This document shows, piece after piece, positions 45,162 to 57,076 of a DNA stretch of 64,000 nucleotides. Under the pieces are notes generated by a model that was not told the DNA's origin, made no database searches, and was given only the letters and a program-made list of their open reading frames with translations. The stretch lies in assembly GCA_963556495.2 (NCBI GenBank), contig OY747712.1:29966235-30030234 (forward strand). The letters are read 5' to 3'. Position numbers and translations under genes: made by a program. The first letter of the stretch is position 1; every line of letters starts with the position of its first letter. The stretch comes from Valencia hispanica. Its lineage: Eukaryota; Chordata; Actinopteri; Cyprinodontiformes; Valenciidae.

Positions 45162-45203
45162 ATATAGCTCGTAAGGGTGCTAATGCTAAGCTACAGCAAC
45201 AAG

Positions 45204-46557
45204 ATGCCTTCCGTCTCCACAATGGACTACCAGGACCTTCTACAAAAGATAACAGCACTGGAGAGGAAAGTTCAACGGATAGAAGTTAATGTGGAGGTAA
45301 ATGGATTGTGTGGAAATGAATCAACCTTATCACTCTTTCAAAACAGTGGAAATGAGCAAGCTAACACACGGCTAAGAGGCAGAGATAACACGACCAAGAA
45401 AGAGGGAGCCTCTGCTCATTACATTAACTCACCGAGTGATAATCCTCCCTGGAACTGTCTTGGTGCTAAGCCAAAAACTAAATAATGTCTCTGGGAAAGA
45501 GGAGGACATAGTACAGGCTGGACACAGCGAGTGGAAATCTGTGATGAGACGACTGGCCTGCACTCCCAACAAGAGAGAGGGCTTCTTCTACTCCCGTACA
45601 TGAGAGGACACGGGACAGAACAGCTGCAAATGGGAAAGTTAGCCACAAACTTTCAAAACAACCGAATGTGAAGCTGCAGAACAGATTTGCTCCAATGTTG
45701 GAGAACCCTGGATCTTTATCTGACGACCATCCACCTCAAGCCAGCGAGATGAGGACTGATAACCTGTCAGAGAGTGAGAGGCCACAGAGAAAGCAAAAGA
45801 CTGGGCCTGAAACTCTGATTGTAGGTGATTCCTCTGTAAAGGACGTACAGTGGATGTGTGGAAAGAACACCAAAGTCCTCTGCTATCCAAAGGATATGGT
45901 CAGTGACATGCAGCAGAGGATTCTAAAAACTGTGACTAAATATCCAACAGTGAAAAACATCGTTCTCCACACAGGGTCGAATGATGTGTCCAAGCAAGAT
46001 TCGGAGGTTCGGAAATGGGACTTCGCTGGATTATTGAACACCGTGAGCTCGTTGGATGCAGCAGTATTCATCAGTGGACCTTTACCACCCATCAGAGGAG
46101 GAGAAGAAAGATTTAGCCGTCTTTTGGCATTAAATAAGTGGATTTTATCTGCATGTGCTGACAACAAACTGCAATTTATTAACAACTTTCAGATTTTTTG
46201 GGAGCGTAGACATCTTTTTAAGGCAAATTGATTTAGTTTGAACAGGTCAGGTGTAAGACTGTTTACCTCCAATATTTTCTACTTCCTGCGTCACCCTCTG
46301 TGCTTGGAGCCAAAAAGGAGATACACAAAGACTTATCTCAAAAGGAAGACCAAACAAAGCTGAGTGCAGAGGGGGAGGAACTTCTTCTGCCCTCACTCAT
46401 GGGAAGCTTCGAACAGAAGCAGGAAGAAGAATCTTTATTTGCCCCAAAAGCCCTCAACTGCCCTGAAGAACAGGACAGCGGACCTCCATCGCCCCCGCAA
46501 ACCCCTGACAGCCCACCGTCTTTCCTACCGCCCCCCTCCCCCCCTCCCCCCATCTGA
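45204..46557 (+). pseudogene. L2 ORF1 with SGNH/GDSL esterase domain
   Basis: The start MPSVSTMDYQDLLQKITALE begins a short coiled coil (heptads to about residue 30). The frame breaks near 45483 and resumes at 45668. The esterase domain follows: ETLIVGDSSVKD (GDS serine block), KNIVLHTGSNDVS (N-D oxyanion block), FISGPLPPI, and the C-terminal FWERRHLFKAN. At the family's final D-G-x-H position this copy reads N-stop-F-S (46226-46237), so both the Asp and the catalytic His are gone. A proline-rich tail (PPSPPQTPDSPP) follows. ORF1 esterase domains are known from CR1/L2 LINEs; their role in retrotransposition is unclear. Confidence 0.82.
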
Positions 46558-46852
46558 AATTCACTGAGCAGATTATGGAGCGGGTCAACATTGGGCTCAG
46601 AACTACCCCCCAGACCAATCTGTTTTCTTTACCCATAAACCCCACACCAGGACGATCAAAGGTAGGCCAACAAGCCTGGCCCCCTCCTACCCCACCACAT
46701 AAGCATGTACAATCTCCACAGTCTGATGTATGATGTGTTAAGGGTCCAGGCTGCGTGGATATCAGCAGTCAAAACTTTTCCCAGGACAAGCTGGGACCCT
46801 GTTCATTAGAAGGTTCAATCATTTCTATACTTATAACAGAAGGAATGTAGTT

Positions 46853-49675
46853 ATGTCAAAAAACAGAGCACTGCATTCTGAAAGGTTTTTAAGGAATGTA
46901 AACATACGCTGTACACAGCCCGCCCCAAAACACAAGGGGCACAATAATACTCTTAACCCTGTTAAGATGGCCTTATTAAATGTCAGGTCTATAGTAGGGA
47001 ATACATTTTTAATCAATGATCTTATCACTGAGCATGGCCTTGATTTTATGTTTTTAACTGAGACTGAGATAAGAATAGCAGTGTTTCTCTTATCGAATCA
47101 ACCCCTCCCAACTTTAGTTTTGTCAACCAGGCCAGACAGAACAGGAGAGGTGGAGAAGTTGCTGTTTTATTTAATGAATCATTCCAGTGTAAGCAGTTAT
47201 CTCTTGGAAGTTTTCCTTCTTTTGAATATGTTGCTGTACAGCTGAAGGCCTATTCTAGAGCCATGTATGTTAACATTTATTGGCCTCCAAATTACTGTGC
47301 TGACTTTAATGATGATTTTAGTGAACTGCTGTCTATAATCTGTGTTGATTTTGACTGTATAATTATTGTTGGTGATTTTAACATCCATGTTGACAATCCC
47401 CAGAACAAAGGGTCTAAAGACCTGAGTAACACTTTGGACAACTTTGGGCTGACTCAGCATATAACAGAGCCCACACATTATAAGGGTCATGTTTTGGACT
47501 TACTGATCTCGAAGGGTCTGGGCATTTCCAAGATTAATGTGCGTGAGTTGGGCTTGTCTGACCATTGTTGTGTTTTCTTTGAGAGTATAATTTCGGTTCA
47601 CATAAATGTTTTAACGGAGGTTATCACTAAACGATGTATAACTGAAAACACTATTGACATTTTTAACCAGGTCTTCTCTCTAACACCTGCCCTGCCAGGG
47701 GGTTCAGTCAATGAACTTGTCAACAGCTTAAATGCTAAAATATTAAATGTTATGGATACTATTGCTCCCACAAAAGTGAAGGTTATCTCTGGAAGGAAAA
47801 AGTCTCCATGGAGAAATTCCACACTGGTGAGAAATGAAAATAGGTAGTGTCGGAAAGCCAAGCGCAGATGGAGAAAAACAAAACTTCAGGTTCATTATGA
47901 CGTCTATAAAGAGAAACTTCACTCTTATAACTTACAACTGAGGAATACAAGGAAGTCATATTTTTCTGACATCATCACCAGAAATAGTCACAGTGCTTGC
48001 ACATTATTTGCTGTTGTCGACAGGCTAACAAACTCTCCTGTGTCAGTAGCACATGAACTCTATTCCACCAAGGCCTGCAATGACTTTGCCAAATTCTTCA
48101 CAGACAAAATCCAAAATATTAGACAAGCGGTTGGTTCCTTAACGGCAGGTTCAGGTTATGTACAGTGTCCACGGAAAATCCGTTTAAACACCATGAAACA
48201 GTTTTATCTCATAAACAGCAAAGATCTGGAGGACATCTTACGTCAACTGAACTCCTCCTCTTGCTGCTTAGACATCCTGCCCACAGGCTTTTTCAAAAAG
48301 GTCTCAAAGATCTTGGAGTCAGATCTGTTACAGATTGTGAACTCATCTTTAATGTCGGCCGTTTTCCCAGAGCCCCTGAAAACAGCTGTGATTAAACCCC
48401 TGCTGAAAACAGACAATCTGGACAAGACACAAATGAACAACTACAGGCCCATCTCCAATCTTCCATTTTTAAGTAAGATCATTGAAAAGACTGTTTTTCA
48501 TCAGCTAAATGACTTCTTAAGACAAAGCAACTGCTATGACGTCTTTCAGTCAGGTTTTAGACAGCACCACAGCACTGAGACTGCTCTGACCAGAGTCATC
48601 AATGACATCCGTTTGAATACTGACAGTGGAAAAATGTCAGTGTTAGTTTTGCACTGTATTAAACTGGTTCCAAACGTACTTAGAGAACAGGAAGTACTTT
48701 GTGTCAATAAGTAACTTTACATCTGAGCAGATGGGAATTACATGTGGGGTTCCCCAGGGTTCCATCCTGGAACCTCTTCTGTTTAACATCTATATGCTCC
48801 CACTGGCACAGGTAATAAATAACAACAATATAAGTTACCATAGCTACGCAGATGACACACAGATTTATATTAGCATGTCACCAGAAGACCAAGGGCCTGT
48901 ACAGGCTCTTGGCAAATGCATTGAGGAAATGAATGACTGGATGTGCCACAATTTTCTGCAGTTGAACAAAAACAAAACGGAGGTAATTGTCTTTGGAGCT
49001 AAAGAGAAAAGATTGAAGGTCACCACAAGGCTTCAGTCCATACAACTAAAAACCACCAACCACGTCAGAAATCTGGGTATAGAGATGGACTCAGACCTAA
49101 ACTTTGAAAAACACATTAAGGCAATCACAAAATCAGCCTACTATCACTTTAAGAATATCTCAAGGATAAAAGATCTGATGTCTCAGCAGGACCTGGAAAA
49201 ACTAGTCCATGCATTCATCTTTAGTCGGCTTGATAATTGTAACAGCGTCGTTACAGGTCTACCTAAAAAATCAATTAGGAAACTGCAGCTCATCCAGAAC
49301 TCTGCTGCTCGAGTTCTCACTAAAACCAAAAAAGTGGACCACATCAGTCCAGCTCTGAGGTCTTTACACTGGCTGCCTGTCTGTCAGAGGATAGACTTCA
49401 AAGTTCTGCTGCTGGTCTATAAAGCTCAGAATGGTTTAGGACCAAAATACATCGGTGATCTCCTGACCCAGTACGAACCTACTCCACCCCTCAGGTCATC
49501 TGGATCCGCTCTTTTATCAATTCCCAGAGTCAGAACCAGACATGGAGAAGCTGCGTTCAGCTTCTGTGCTCCACATGTCTGGAACAAACTCCCAGAAAGC
49601 CTCAGATCAGCTGAAACACTCAGTTTATTTAAATCCAGGTTAAAGACCCACCTGTTCTCAGCTGCTTTTGATTAG
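46853..49675 (+). pseudogene. L2 ORF2: AP endonuclease and reverse transcriptase
   Basis: Endonuclease: MALLNVRSIVGNTFLINDL, FLTETE (family TETW), then after a frameshift YVNIYWPP, IIVGDFNIHVDNP (catalytic GDFN) and LSDHCCVFF (catalytic SDH). A TAG at 47845 ends that frame. [32 protein letters not shown], then a deletion of about 40 residues that removes the [11 protein letters not shown] motif A. The next frame (48701-49675) has [22 protein letters not shown] and the complete C-terminus to [11 protein letters not shown]. Catalytically dead. Confidence 0.9.
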
Positions 49676-52108
49676 GTTTTTATTCTAAGTTTTAAATCCG
49701 CATGGCTTCTTTTAAGATTATTTTAAGATTTTTTTTTTCTCTCATTTTAATTCATGGTTTTTATTCCTGTACTTTTGCTTTTTCTGCACCCTGCTGTAAT
49801 GCTTTTGATGTTTTATGTAAAGCACTTTGAATTGTCTTGTAACATGAATTGTTCTATACAAATAAACTTGCCTTGCCTTGCCTAAATAAAAGAGTATACA
49901 ATTGAAAAAAGAAAATAGAGGACAAAAAAATGAAAGGGTGCTCAAGGTATAAATAAAGAAGATATAAATCAAGTGAAACTGTACATCCGATACAGTTCTT
50001 GGATTTGCTTACTTTGGAATTTATGCGGTCCTTTAGATTGTTTAGATAATTGGAAAACAAAGCTTTTAAAGCAAAATAATTTGTACAATGAATGTGAAAT
50101 TTGCCAAAAATAATGAGAAGATTGATGACATCTTTTGGCTGGATTTATTTTATCAGTATGTGAAAGGCCAAATAAAATATGTTGAAAATTTAATTTACAT
50201 GAAGAATCAATTTTGGTGTTGATAAAATTATTTAGATCAATCCAAAATATGTGTGTAGGTGCAATCCCAAAATAAATGACAAATTGTGTCCTCTGCATTG
50301 CCTCAAAAAGTACAAAGAGTATCAATATTTTTCTTAAATTAAACTAAATATGTCTTTACTTGATAACATTTATGGATCAATTTGAAAATAACTTATCTTA
50401 CTTTATTAGTGATAGTAAATTTCCTTGACAGAATCCAAGTGTTTTTCCAATATGTCATTGTAAATATTGTTCCAATAAAATACAGCTGCAGGTTTGGAAA
50501 CAATATCAATATCATAACAATATAATTTTTCTGATACATTGATTAGTGGCTTTATCACTTAATAAAGGACAGATATTACCAATGTATATGCTAGCAGGAT
50601 TTAGTTCTGGAATAACACGATTTAGGAGCATACACCAGTAATCTTCTCACACCACCCGATATAGTATCAAATACTACAGCAAATTCTTTTGGAGTGACAG
50701 GGAAATCATAGACAAAAATTCCACATAACGAAATAATTGACCATTTAAATTCAGTAACTGACTTACAAGTAAAATGTTTTTATCAACCCACTTCTGAATA
50801 TATAAAGATTTGTTCTTAAATTTCATATCCTGATTGTTCCAAATGAAATATTTATAGAGAGAGTATATCATTAACCAAGATGATGAGAGTTGACAATGAA
50901 AGTTGGAGAGTTTTATCAGTAATTTAGAGATATTGAAGTTGCATCTTAGCAGAAACTGCATTCCTCCAAGTGAGTTAAAGATATGATCAGTACTAAAATT
51001 CCAGATTGAATTGGGATTTCTTAAGAAAACTTTAATCCATCTTTAAAAGAAGTGTTTAGGGAGGTTAAATCTTTAGAATTTAGGCCACCGAAACACAACT
51101 TATTTATCATGACATTTCTTTATATAATGTATTCTCTTTTTCCAAATGAAATTAAATAATATTTTATCAATTTGTGTGCATAATTCTTTTGAAACATCAA
51201 GTGCCATGGCTGGATAAATAAGTCTAGAAAGGCTTTCAACTTTGGCTAACAAGGATCTTCCAGTAATGGATAAATCTCTTTGAAGCCAAATTTTAAATCT
51301 CTGTTGTACTGAAGTTATGAGAGGGTAGGCATTTTCAGATAATCTAGCGTCTTGTGCTTTTTGAATGATAATACCAAGATATTTAATCTTATGTTTAACA
51401 GGAACATCTGAAATAATAGTATCCTTGCAAAATTTAAGAGGGAGAAGTTCACATTTTGGAATGTTCAATTTAAGACTAGAGGCTATTGTGAAAGTATTAA
51501 TGACTTTAAGTGCTTCACCAACTTGAGATTTAACCTTTAAAAAAAGTGTTGTGTCATCCGCTAATTAAATGATAGACAATGTTCTGCCAACAATAGAGAG
51601 ACCTACCACACTGCTGTTTTTAAAATGAACAGAAAGTAACGGCATTGAAAGAAGGAGAAGATATGCCGAAATTGGACAGCCTTGACGGATCCCACAGTTA
51701 ATATTCAACTTTTAGTTGTACCATATGGGAGTTTGATTGAACTATTTGTTTCTGCATATAAAGTTTGAATGGATTTTTAAAACATATTTCCAAAACCAAA
51801 AATATCAAGTGCTTTAAACATGAATTCATCCTCAATGGAATCAAAAGCTTTATAATAATAATAAAACAAAGAATGAAACTGTTATCCGTGATAAATTCTA
51901 AATAATCATATATAAATTACCAGTCTTATGTCATTTATTATATGTCTGTCAGTCATAAAACCAGACTGTTTCATCAATGATATCAGTAAGTGTATATTTT
52001 ATGTTTTTAGCCAAGCACATAGGAACTATTTTATAGTCATTATTCAACAGTGAAATAGGTCTCAAATTTTCTATCAAAATGACATCTTTTTGAGGTTTAG
52101 GAATCAAA

Positions 52109-52397
52109 TTCATATTCAAATTCAAAATACTTTATTGATCCCAGAGGGAAATTAAGTGTTGGTATAGCTCATATAATTAATTCTTTAAGGAGTTGTAGAT
52201 GATGATGGCTGTGGGCAGGAAGGATTTCCTGTAGCGGTCTGTATTGCAGCGAAACTGAAGAAGCCTCCGACTGAAGACGCTCTGTTGTTTTATGACTGTC
52301 TCATGAAGAGGATGCTCAGGGTTGTCCATCATTTTTTTGATTTTATGAAGAATCCTTCTTTGCATTATCATCTCCAGATTTTCCACAGATGATGAAT
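52109..52397 (-). mobile_element. Rex1/Babar-like LINE fragment in L1, 8-bp TSD
   Basis: A 289-bp insertion splits the L1 RT between LITLI and NLIPKPQKD. GAATCAAA is duplicated (52101-52108, 52398-52405); removing one copy plus the insert restores L1 reading. On the minus strand it encodes MIMQRRILHKIKKMMDNPEH and ...FSRRLLQFRCNTDRYRKSFL, the C-terminus of a Rex1-type ORF2. It ends TTAATTTCCCTCTGGGATCA and AATAAAGTATTTTGAATTTG. Confidence 0.85.
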
Positions 52398-52893
52398 GAA
52401 TCAAAGTGATTAGGGCCTGAGTCAAAGAAGGAGGGAGCTTTTCATTAATAATGGTTTCTATATATACCTTTTGTGAAAACCATGATAAGTCCTTTGAAAA
52501 TAATTTGTAAAATTCAGAAGTCAAGCCATCATTCCCTGGACTCTTATTAAGTTTCATTTTTTAATAGCACCTTCAGTATCTAGTGTGTAATGGGGGCATC
52601 GCATATAGTTTTATTAGTATTGCTAATGACTTTAATATTTGGCTACCTAAAGAATTTTAGAATGTTTCCATGGCCTCTGTACACAATTTAGATTTATATA
52701 AGTTTTTATAAAATAATTCACAAGTCTTGTAAATCACTTGAGGGTCTTGTGTGATGACCCGATCTGAAAAAAGTTTGGTCATGCTGCCACATGTATTGTG
52801 ATGTTTTTCTAACTTGAAAAAATAGCTAGTGTTTTGTTCTCCCTCTTCAAGCCATCTTCTTCTTGAACGCACAAAAGCCTATTTTGCCTTGTA

Positions 52894-52894
52894 A

Positions 52895-52925
<31 letters not shown>
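52894..52925. repeat. Short AT-rich (TA)n tract
   Basis: An imperfect TA repeat within the L1 ORF2 remnant, absent from the reading frame and therefore a later expansion. Confidence 0.85.
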
Positions 52926-54042
52926 TAATCTAATTTTAAATGTAGAATTTGAAGTCTGTTCCTGTTATCTTCTTGATAAAGCAATAATTTCAGAGATTAT
53001 CTCTGATTCTTCTTTTTTTTCTATTTTTAACTATTTCAGCTCTTCTTTTCATTAAAAAAGACCTTAATTCAAATGTCATGAACTCATGAACTTTACTAAA
53101 TGCATTTTCAACACAACCCTTATTCCAATACTCATCTATTTTTGTTTTAATCTCCTTTAAGAAAGAATCATTCATTAGAAGAGAATAATTTAATTTCCAA
53201 TATGAATTGACTCTTTTAAACTGATTATTAGCAGACAAACATATTTCCAAAAAAATAGTTTTATGATCTGTCAAGGGTGTTTGTAACATTTTTGTTGTAG
53301 AAACATGTTCAGATAAAGCCTCAGAAATTAACCAATAATCAATACAAGACTGTAATAAACCTGATCTATTTTTCCATGAAAATTAATGAAGTAATTTTAA
53401 ATCTCCAGATATTAATTTGGTCTTTTTCATTTTTAAAATCTAACATATAATTACTACTTTCCTGACTTGATCATCTATCTAACATGTTATTGAGTGAATG
53501 ATTCCAGTCTCCTCCAAATATGATCTTTAGATCAGCAAATTTACCAGTTAAAGACTAAATCTTTTTATTTACTGAAAGGATTAGGTCAATATTCTCCTGT
53601 TTATTATTATAACCATAACTGTTTCAGAGTAAAAAAGTCTGATCATTAAAGAAAATAACCAGCAAAATAAAATGACCTATCGGATCTGTGTCTGAAGAAA
53701 TAATTTTTCCATTAAACTTATGTTTCAAAATCAGAGTTCCTGCTGAATGGTTTGTGCCATAAGACATCCATAAATCTTCACCGCATTGGGAATTCTAGAA
53801 GTTAGCATCCCCAGGTTCAGAGTGGGATTTTTGTATAAGACAAAAGTCAGTTTTCAAGATTTTGGCATACAGTGTAACAACAGTGCTTTCCTTTTAGTAT
53901 TGTCTCTTAAACCTCGAGCATTAAAAGAAGTAAAAGATAAAGATTATGTTTTAAAATGTAATTAACTTTTCACCCTGAGAAAAGTATGTGTAAACTTCAG
54001 AGAGAACAGAACTACTCTGTCTAAGAGTGCACCACAAACGTT

Positions 54043-54597
54043 TTAGCAGCAACAGCATACTGTATATTTCTCAAACAATAAGGAAAAGAGACCCTGAGAT
54101 ATATCCGCGAACAGGATTGAAGACTCACGTCGTTGACCAATTCTGTGGATAGAATCCGAGTATCTCCGGGAACTTTTCTCGGTGGTCAGGATCCATGTTT
54201 TGGCATATTTCAATGACCTTTCTACGACGTTTTTCCCTTCGTATTCCGGTAGCCCGTGAAGTCGCAGATTCCATCTTCGTTTATATCGAGACAACTCCAA
54301 CACCTTGTTTTCTAAAGTTTGAATTTTCTCTTTTGCATTATCTACTCTTGCTTCGATATGAGTCACCTTTGCTTTTATTTCCTTTAGATTTTCAGAGATA
54401 AAGTTAATAGTAACCTGCAGGTCGCTAATACTCTTCTCAATGTTAGCTCCTTGCTCTTTGATAGCCTATTTGAGCGTCGTAATGATGATGTTTTCCACTG
54501 TGTCAGTTTTCATTACTCTTTTCTTACTAAAAGGTTTTGATGGGGAGGAAGTAGGAGTTATAAGAGTTATCTTATTTGAGCCTAGGTTGTTTGCCAT
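54043..54597 (-). pseudogene. L1 ORF1 remnant
   Basis: Starts MANNLGSNKITLITPTSSPS at 54597 on the minus strand. After one in-frame TAG (about 54466) it continues IKEQGANIEKSISDL into a heptad coiled coil (IEARVDNAKEKIQTLENKVL). It then enters the RRM-type segment YKRRWNLRLHGLPEYEGKN and SDSIHRIGQRR. Coiled coil followed by R-N-LR-x-HGLPE is the signature of L1/Tx1 ORF1 RNA chaperones. The C-terminal domain is lost. Confidence 0.8.
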
Positions 54598-54689
54598 CCC
54601 ATACAACTTGAATTATACTCCCTAAAGTTTGTTTTGATGCTTTTAAAAGAGTTTTAAGATGGAGCGAGTTCTGTAGTAGACCGTTCACA

Positions 54690-54709
54690 GCGCCGCCATC
54701 TTGGTCCCC
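54690..54709 (-). promoter_or_regulatory. L1 5' end with YY1-type site
   Basis: The minus strand reads GGGGACCAAGATGGCGGCGC at the very 5' end of the L1. AAGATGGCGGC is the YY1 consensus, which in mammalian L1 sits at the same place and sets the transcription start. The motif is intact although the element is dead. Confidence 0.7.
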
Positions 54710-54777
54710 GCCAAAAAGAGGTGTTGCCTGGCTGGACCAGCGAACATGCTGGGAGAGAAGGCTGGGTGTGGTCTTGG

Positions 54778-55883
54778 CAAGTGATGCCAATTTAGCAAAT
54801 TCGTCGCTACTTCTAAAAACATTTTTTTTTTTCAAAAGGCACCTATTGACAAATCCAGCGACATTTCTGACCACCCTTAGATACTTTCTGTGAAATTTTG
54901 TTGACAATATTCCCTGCAGATTAGGGACCCAGCTTGTGCTGCTGCATCCAGACTATTTCCAGACACTCAGAATGGGAATGATCTGCACATATGCATGCAG
55001 TATTATCACAGTACATCTGACCAATCGTAAACCTTTCTTGGTTCATTTCACCTACTTATAAACATTCAAGATTGGTGCATTCAAGGAACGTTCAAAATGC
55101 ATGGTGAGTTCAATAACGTAGGACATTTAAAACTCATAACAAAAAACACTGAAAATAATACCATAAACCATAAACTTCTGTTTAATGGCATTTGGCAAGC
55201 AACGTTTAATGCATACTAAATATCCCTTACTTATTTTTACAAAATACTAAAAAACTAAAACTATATTCTTTCTATTAAAGTTGTCTTCTTAAAATATATT
55301 ACAGAAAAAACTTTTTTTTTTCAGAACTAGAATTTTGTTTAAAAGGTCTTGGATGTCCAGTTCGAGTACGAGTTTTCTTCTCTTAACAGTTTACTTCAAA
55401 CAACAAAATATACCATGTTCCACAGTCTCTTCTTGAAGACAGAAGTTACATTTCCCTGTAGCATGTTTCCCCTGTTTAAATAATTTATTGTTTAACCCTG
55501 TGTGACCAAATCCTAATCTAGATATAATTATTTCCTCCTTTCTGTTTTTCTCATTATACCAACTTTCCTTTGAATGTTATAAAGCCACCTACCAGTTCTT
55601 TGTTCTTTTCATTGTTTCTGCCATATTTCCTTGACCTTATGAGGCCGTCCTTTTCTGTTCTATGGGTTCTTTTATTTTGACATGTCTGAACACACTGGTT
55701 TTATTCATATTGGATGTTTTTGAGAAAAGAATGAAGACCACCAGAAGAGTGATGATATCATCACATCCACGTGACATGATGACGTAATCAATATGCAAAT
55801 TAGTGTGTGACATCAGCAGGCGACATCTAGCAACTTTCTGGGTCAACTTCAGCTACTTTCTGTTGGAGACAGTTGGCAACTCT
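54778..55883 (+). mobile_element. Composite DNA element, copy 3 (both ends present)
   Basis: The left end is CAAGTGATGCCAATTTAGC, a diverged form of CAGTGTTGCCAAC in the other copies. The right end is GTTGGCAACTCT, so the termini are inverted. The 8-bp flanks GGTCTTGG (54770-54777) and GGTCTGGG (55884-55891) match at 7 of 8, pointing to hAT. It contains the LINE knuckle fragment (55410-55545, minus), here in its best-preserved form, and the CRE-octamer-CRE cluster (55780-55815). No transposase. Confidence 0.7.
55410..55545 (-). pseudogene. LINE C-terminal fragment, best copy
   Basis: The minus strand reads SRLGFGHTGLNNKLFKQGKH followed by ATGKCNFCLQEETVEH without a stop. The GHTGLN...GKH.TG.C..C....TVEH pattern is that of the zinc-knuckle end of a LINE ORF2. 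Copies 1 and 2 carry stops in the first half, so this is closest to the captured source. Confidence 0.65.
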
Positions 55884-55891
55884 GGTCTGGG

Positions 55892-56925
55892 GTATGATTG
55901 ACATGTTGACAGTGGCTGGCGCTGCTGCAGTGGCACAGAGACACAGACAACGAGAAAGATGGAGAGCAATAGAGACGCAAGCTCCCTTGCCTGATGCCCG
56001 GTTCACACTGTACATTTTTCAGCCCTCTCAAAGGACTGCTTCATGCCACACTGCGAGCTCCACCGAGCTCTAGAGGTGTGTCACACTGAACAGCCCAAGA
56101 TGTCAGTGGGTCAGACTGCACGACATCTCGTAATTTGCTCTTTAAACAGAGATCAGAGTGAGTCTGAGAATGTGAAAAAGGTGCATGAAAAAAAAATCAC
56201 AAACACCCACTTTAAAAAACCCTTAATGTGTTGTTACTACCTGTAGAAAATGAAAATAAAACAATACAATTTAGAAACTTATCTCAAGCAAAGTGAGTGT
56301 CAGGTTTGACTCAGATATAAGGTTACAGCAGACTATAGAAGTAAAACTGTACATTTGTATGCACCAGCGCAGTTATATGACTGCAACACTTCTTAACACT
56401 ATTGCTAAAACTCTTGCTGTGTGTCAGAAGGTGAGGCTGTTCACAGGAAACCCTTTGTGGTTCTGCTCCTGGGCTGAAGTGGATCTCTTCTACTTTTGTT
56501 TTTTTTTTGTTCTATCTACTCACATATTTTTGGACCTTATAGGATGAATTGTCTTTGAACCATTCTATTGCTGATGCTATCCTATGATTATTGGTCTGCA
56601 GTCAGCCTTAGCTTGGTCAAAGATCTGTTCGTATGTTCACAGACACATCAAATCCTTAGACTCAGAACAGGAGATTTTTTTTTCTTTTTGGTTTACCACT
56701 TTACATTTTACATTTTTGTCCCAAAACCCTGAGAATCTTTTGAGTTTTTCCAAAATGGCTGTCTTACTGCTAAACTTTCAATCAGCAAATTAACGGGCTA
56801 TTTGAATTTAAATGTGGTTTTCAATAATTTGCCTAGTCTCTTTTTTGGTCTCTTGCACTTGTTTTGTCTTTTTTTACAGTATTAATGACAACTCAAAACC
56901 TGGTATCCACCCATGTGAAATCCAA
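55892..56925. other. Unassigned non-coding DNA
   Basis: No gene recognised; a few short frames without known motifs. Confidence 0.4.
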
Positions 56926-57076
56926 CCATCCATCCATCCATTACTCCATTATCTATACCTGCTTATCTTTGCAGGGTCACAGGGAAGCTGGTGTGTCTAT
57001 CTCCAGTGGTAAGCGGGCAAGAGGCGGGTTACACCCTGGACAGGTCCCCAGTCCATCACAGGGCAACATAGACACT
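56926..57076 (-). mobile_element. RTE-type LINE/SINE 3' end
   Basis: On the plus strand it begins (CCAT)n, then TTATCTATACCTGCTTATC and GGCGGGTTACACCCTGGACA, GTCCATCACAGGGCAACA. This is the reverse of a very common fish repeat whose 3' end carries a GATGG tail, attributed to RTE-type LINEs or SINEs that use them. Only about 150 bp remain and nothing codes. Confidence 0.55.

Larger units (their letters stand above)
44590..49882 (+). mobile_element. Nearly full-length L2 LINE (CTTGC tail)
   Basis: The most complete L2 here: 5' UTR (from about 44590, left border approximate), esterase-type ORF1, endonuclease-RT ORF2, and a 3' UTR ending GTTCTATACAAATAAACTTG + CCTTGCCTTGCC. It sits in the 3' UTR of the minus-strand L1. 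Its 5' UTR was later split by an L2 3'-UTR fragment (44666-45161). ORF1 and ORF2 are both broken, and ORF2 lacks RT motif A, so it is inactive. Confidence 0.85.
50000..53945 (-). pseudogene. L1 ORF2 remnant: endonuclease, RT and C-terminal knuckle
   Basis: Pieces in order on the minus strand: endonuclease start NARGLRDNTKRKA and LIQKSHSEPGDANFW (53940-53790; the catalytic Glu of Q-E-x-H is Lys here); linker W-x-LNYSLL (53289-52990); RWLEEGEQNTSYFFKLEK (52860); RT start LNKSPGNDGLTSEFYKLF (52550); NLIPKPQKD and ENLRPISLLN (52110-52030); RQGCPIS (motif B, 51695); LADDTTLF (motif C, 51565-51542); LGIIIQKAQDARLSEN; and a C-terminal CTF-GNAEDTICHLFWDC knuckle (50320-50260). This is typical L1/Tx1 architecture with many breaks. 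Confidence 0.85.
44493..54709 (-). mobile_element. L1/Tx1-type LINE, 5'-complete, with nested L2 and Rex1
   Basis: On the minus strand it starts GGGGACCAAGATGGCGGCG (54709-54691), as L1 elements do. It carries ORF1 and ORF2 remnants and ends in a TTGATAAAAC...AATAAAAAAAA-type tail at 44493. The flanks are an 11-bp near-perfect duplication, GCCAAAAGGAG (44482-44492) and GCCAAAAAGAG (54710-54720). Subtracting the nested L2 (about 44590-49882) and Rex1 fragment (52109-52397) leaves about 4.6 kb. The 3' UTR is split by the L2. Many stops and frameshifts show it is long dead. Confidence 0.85.
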
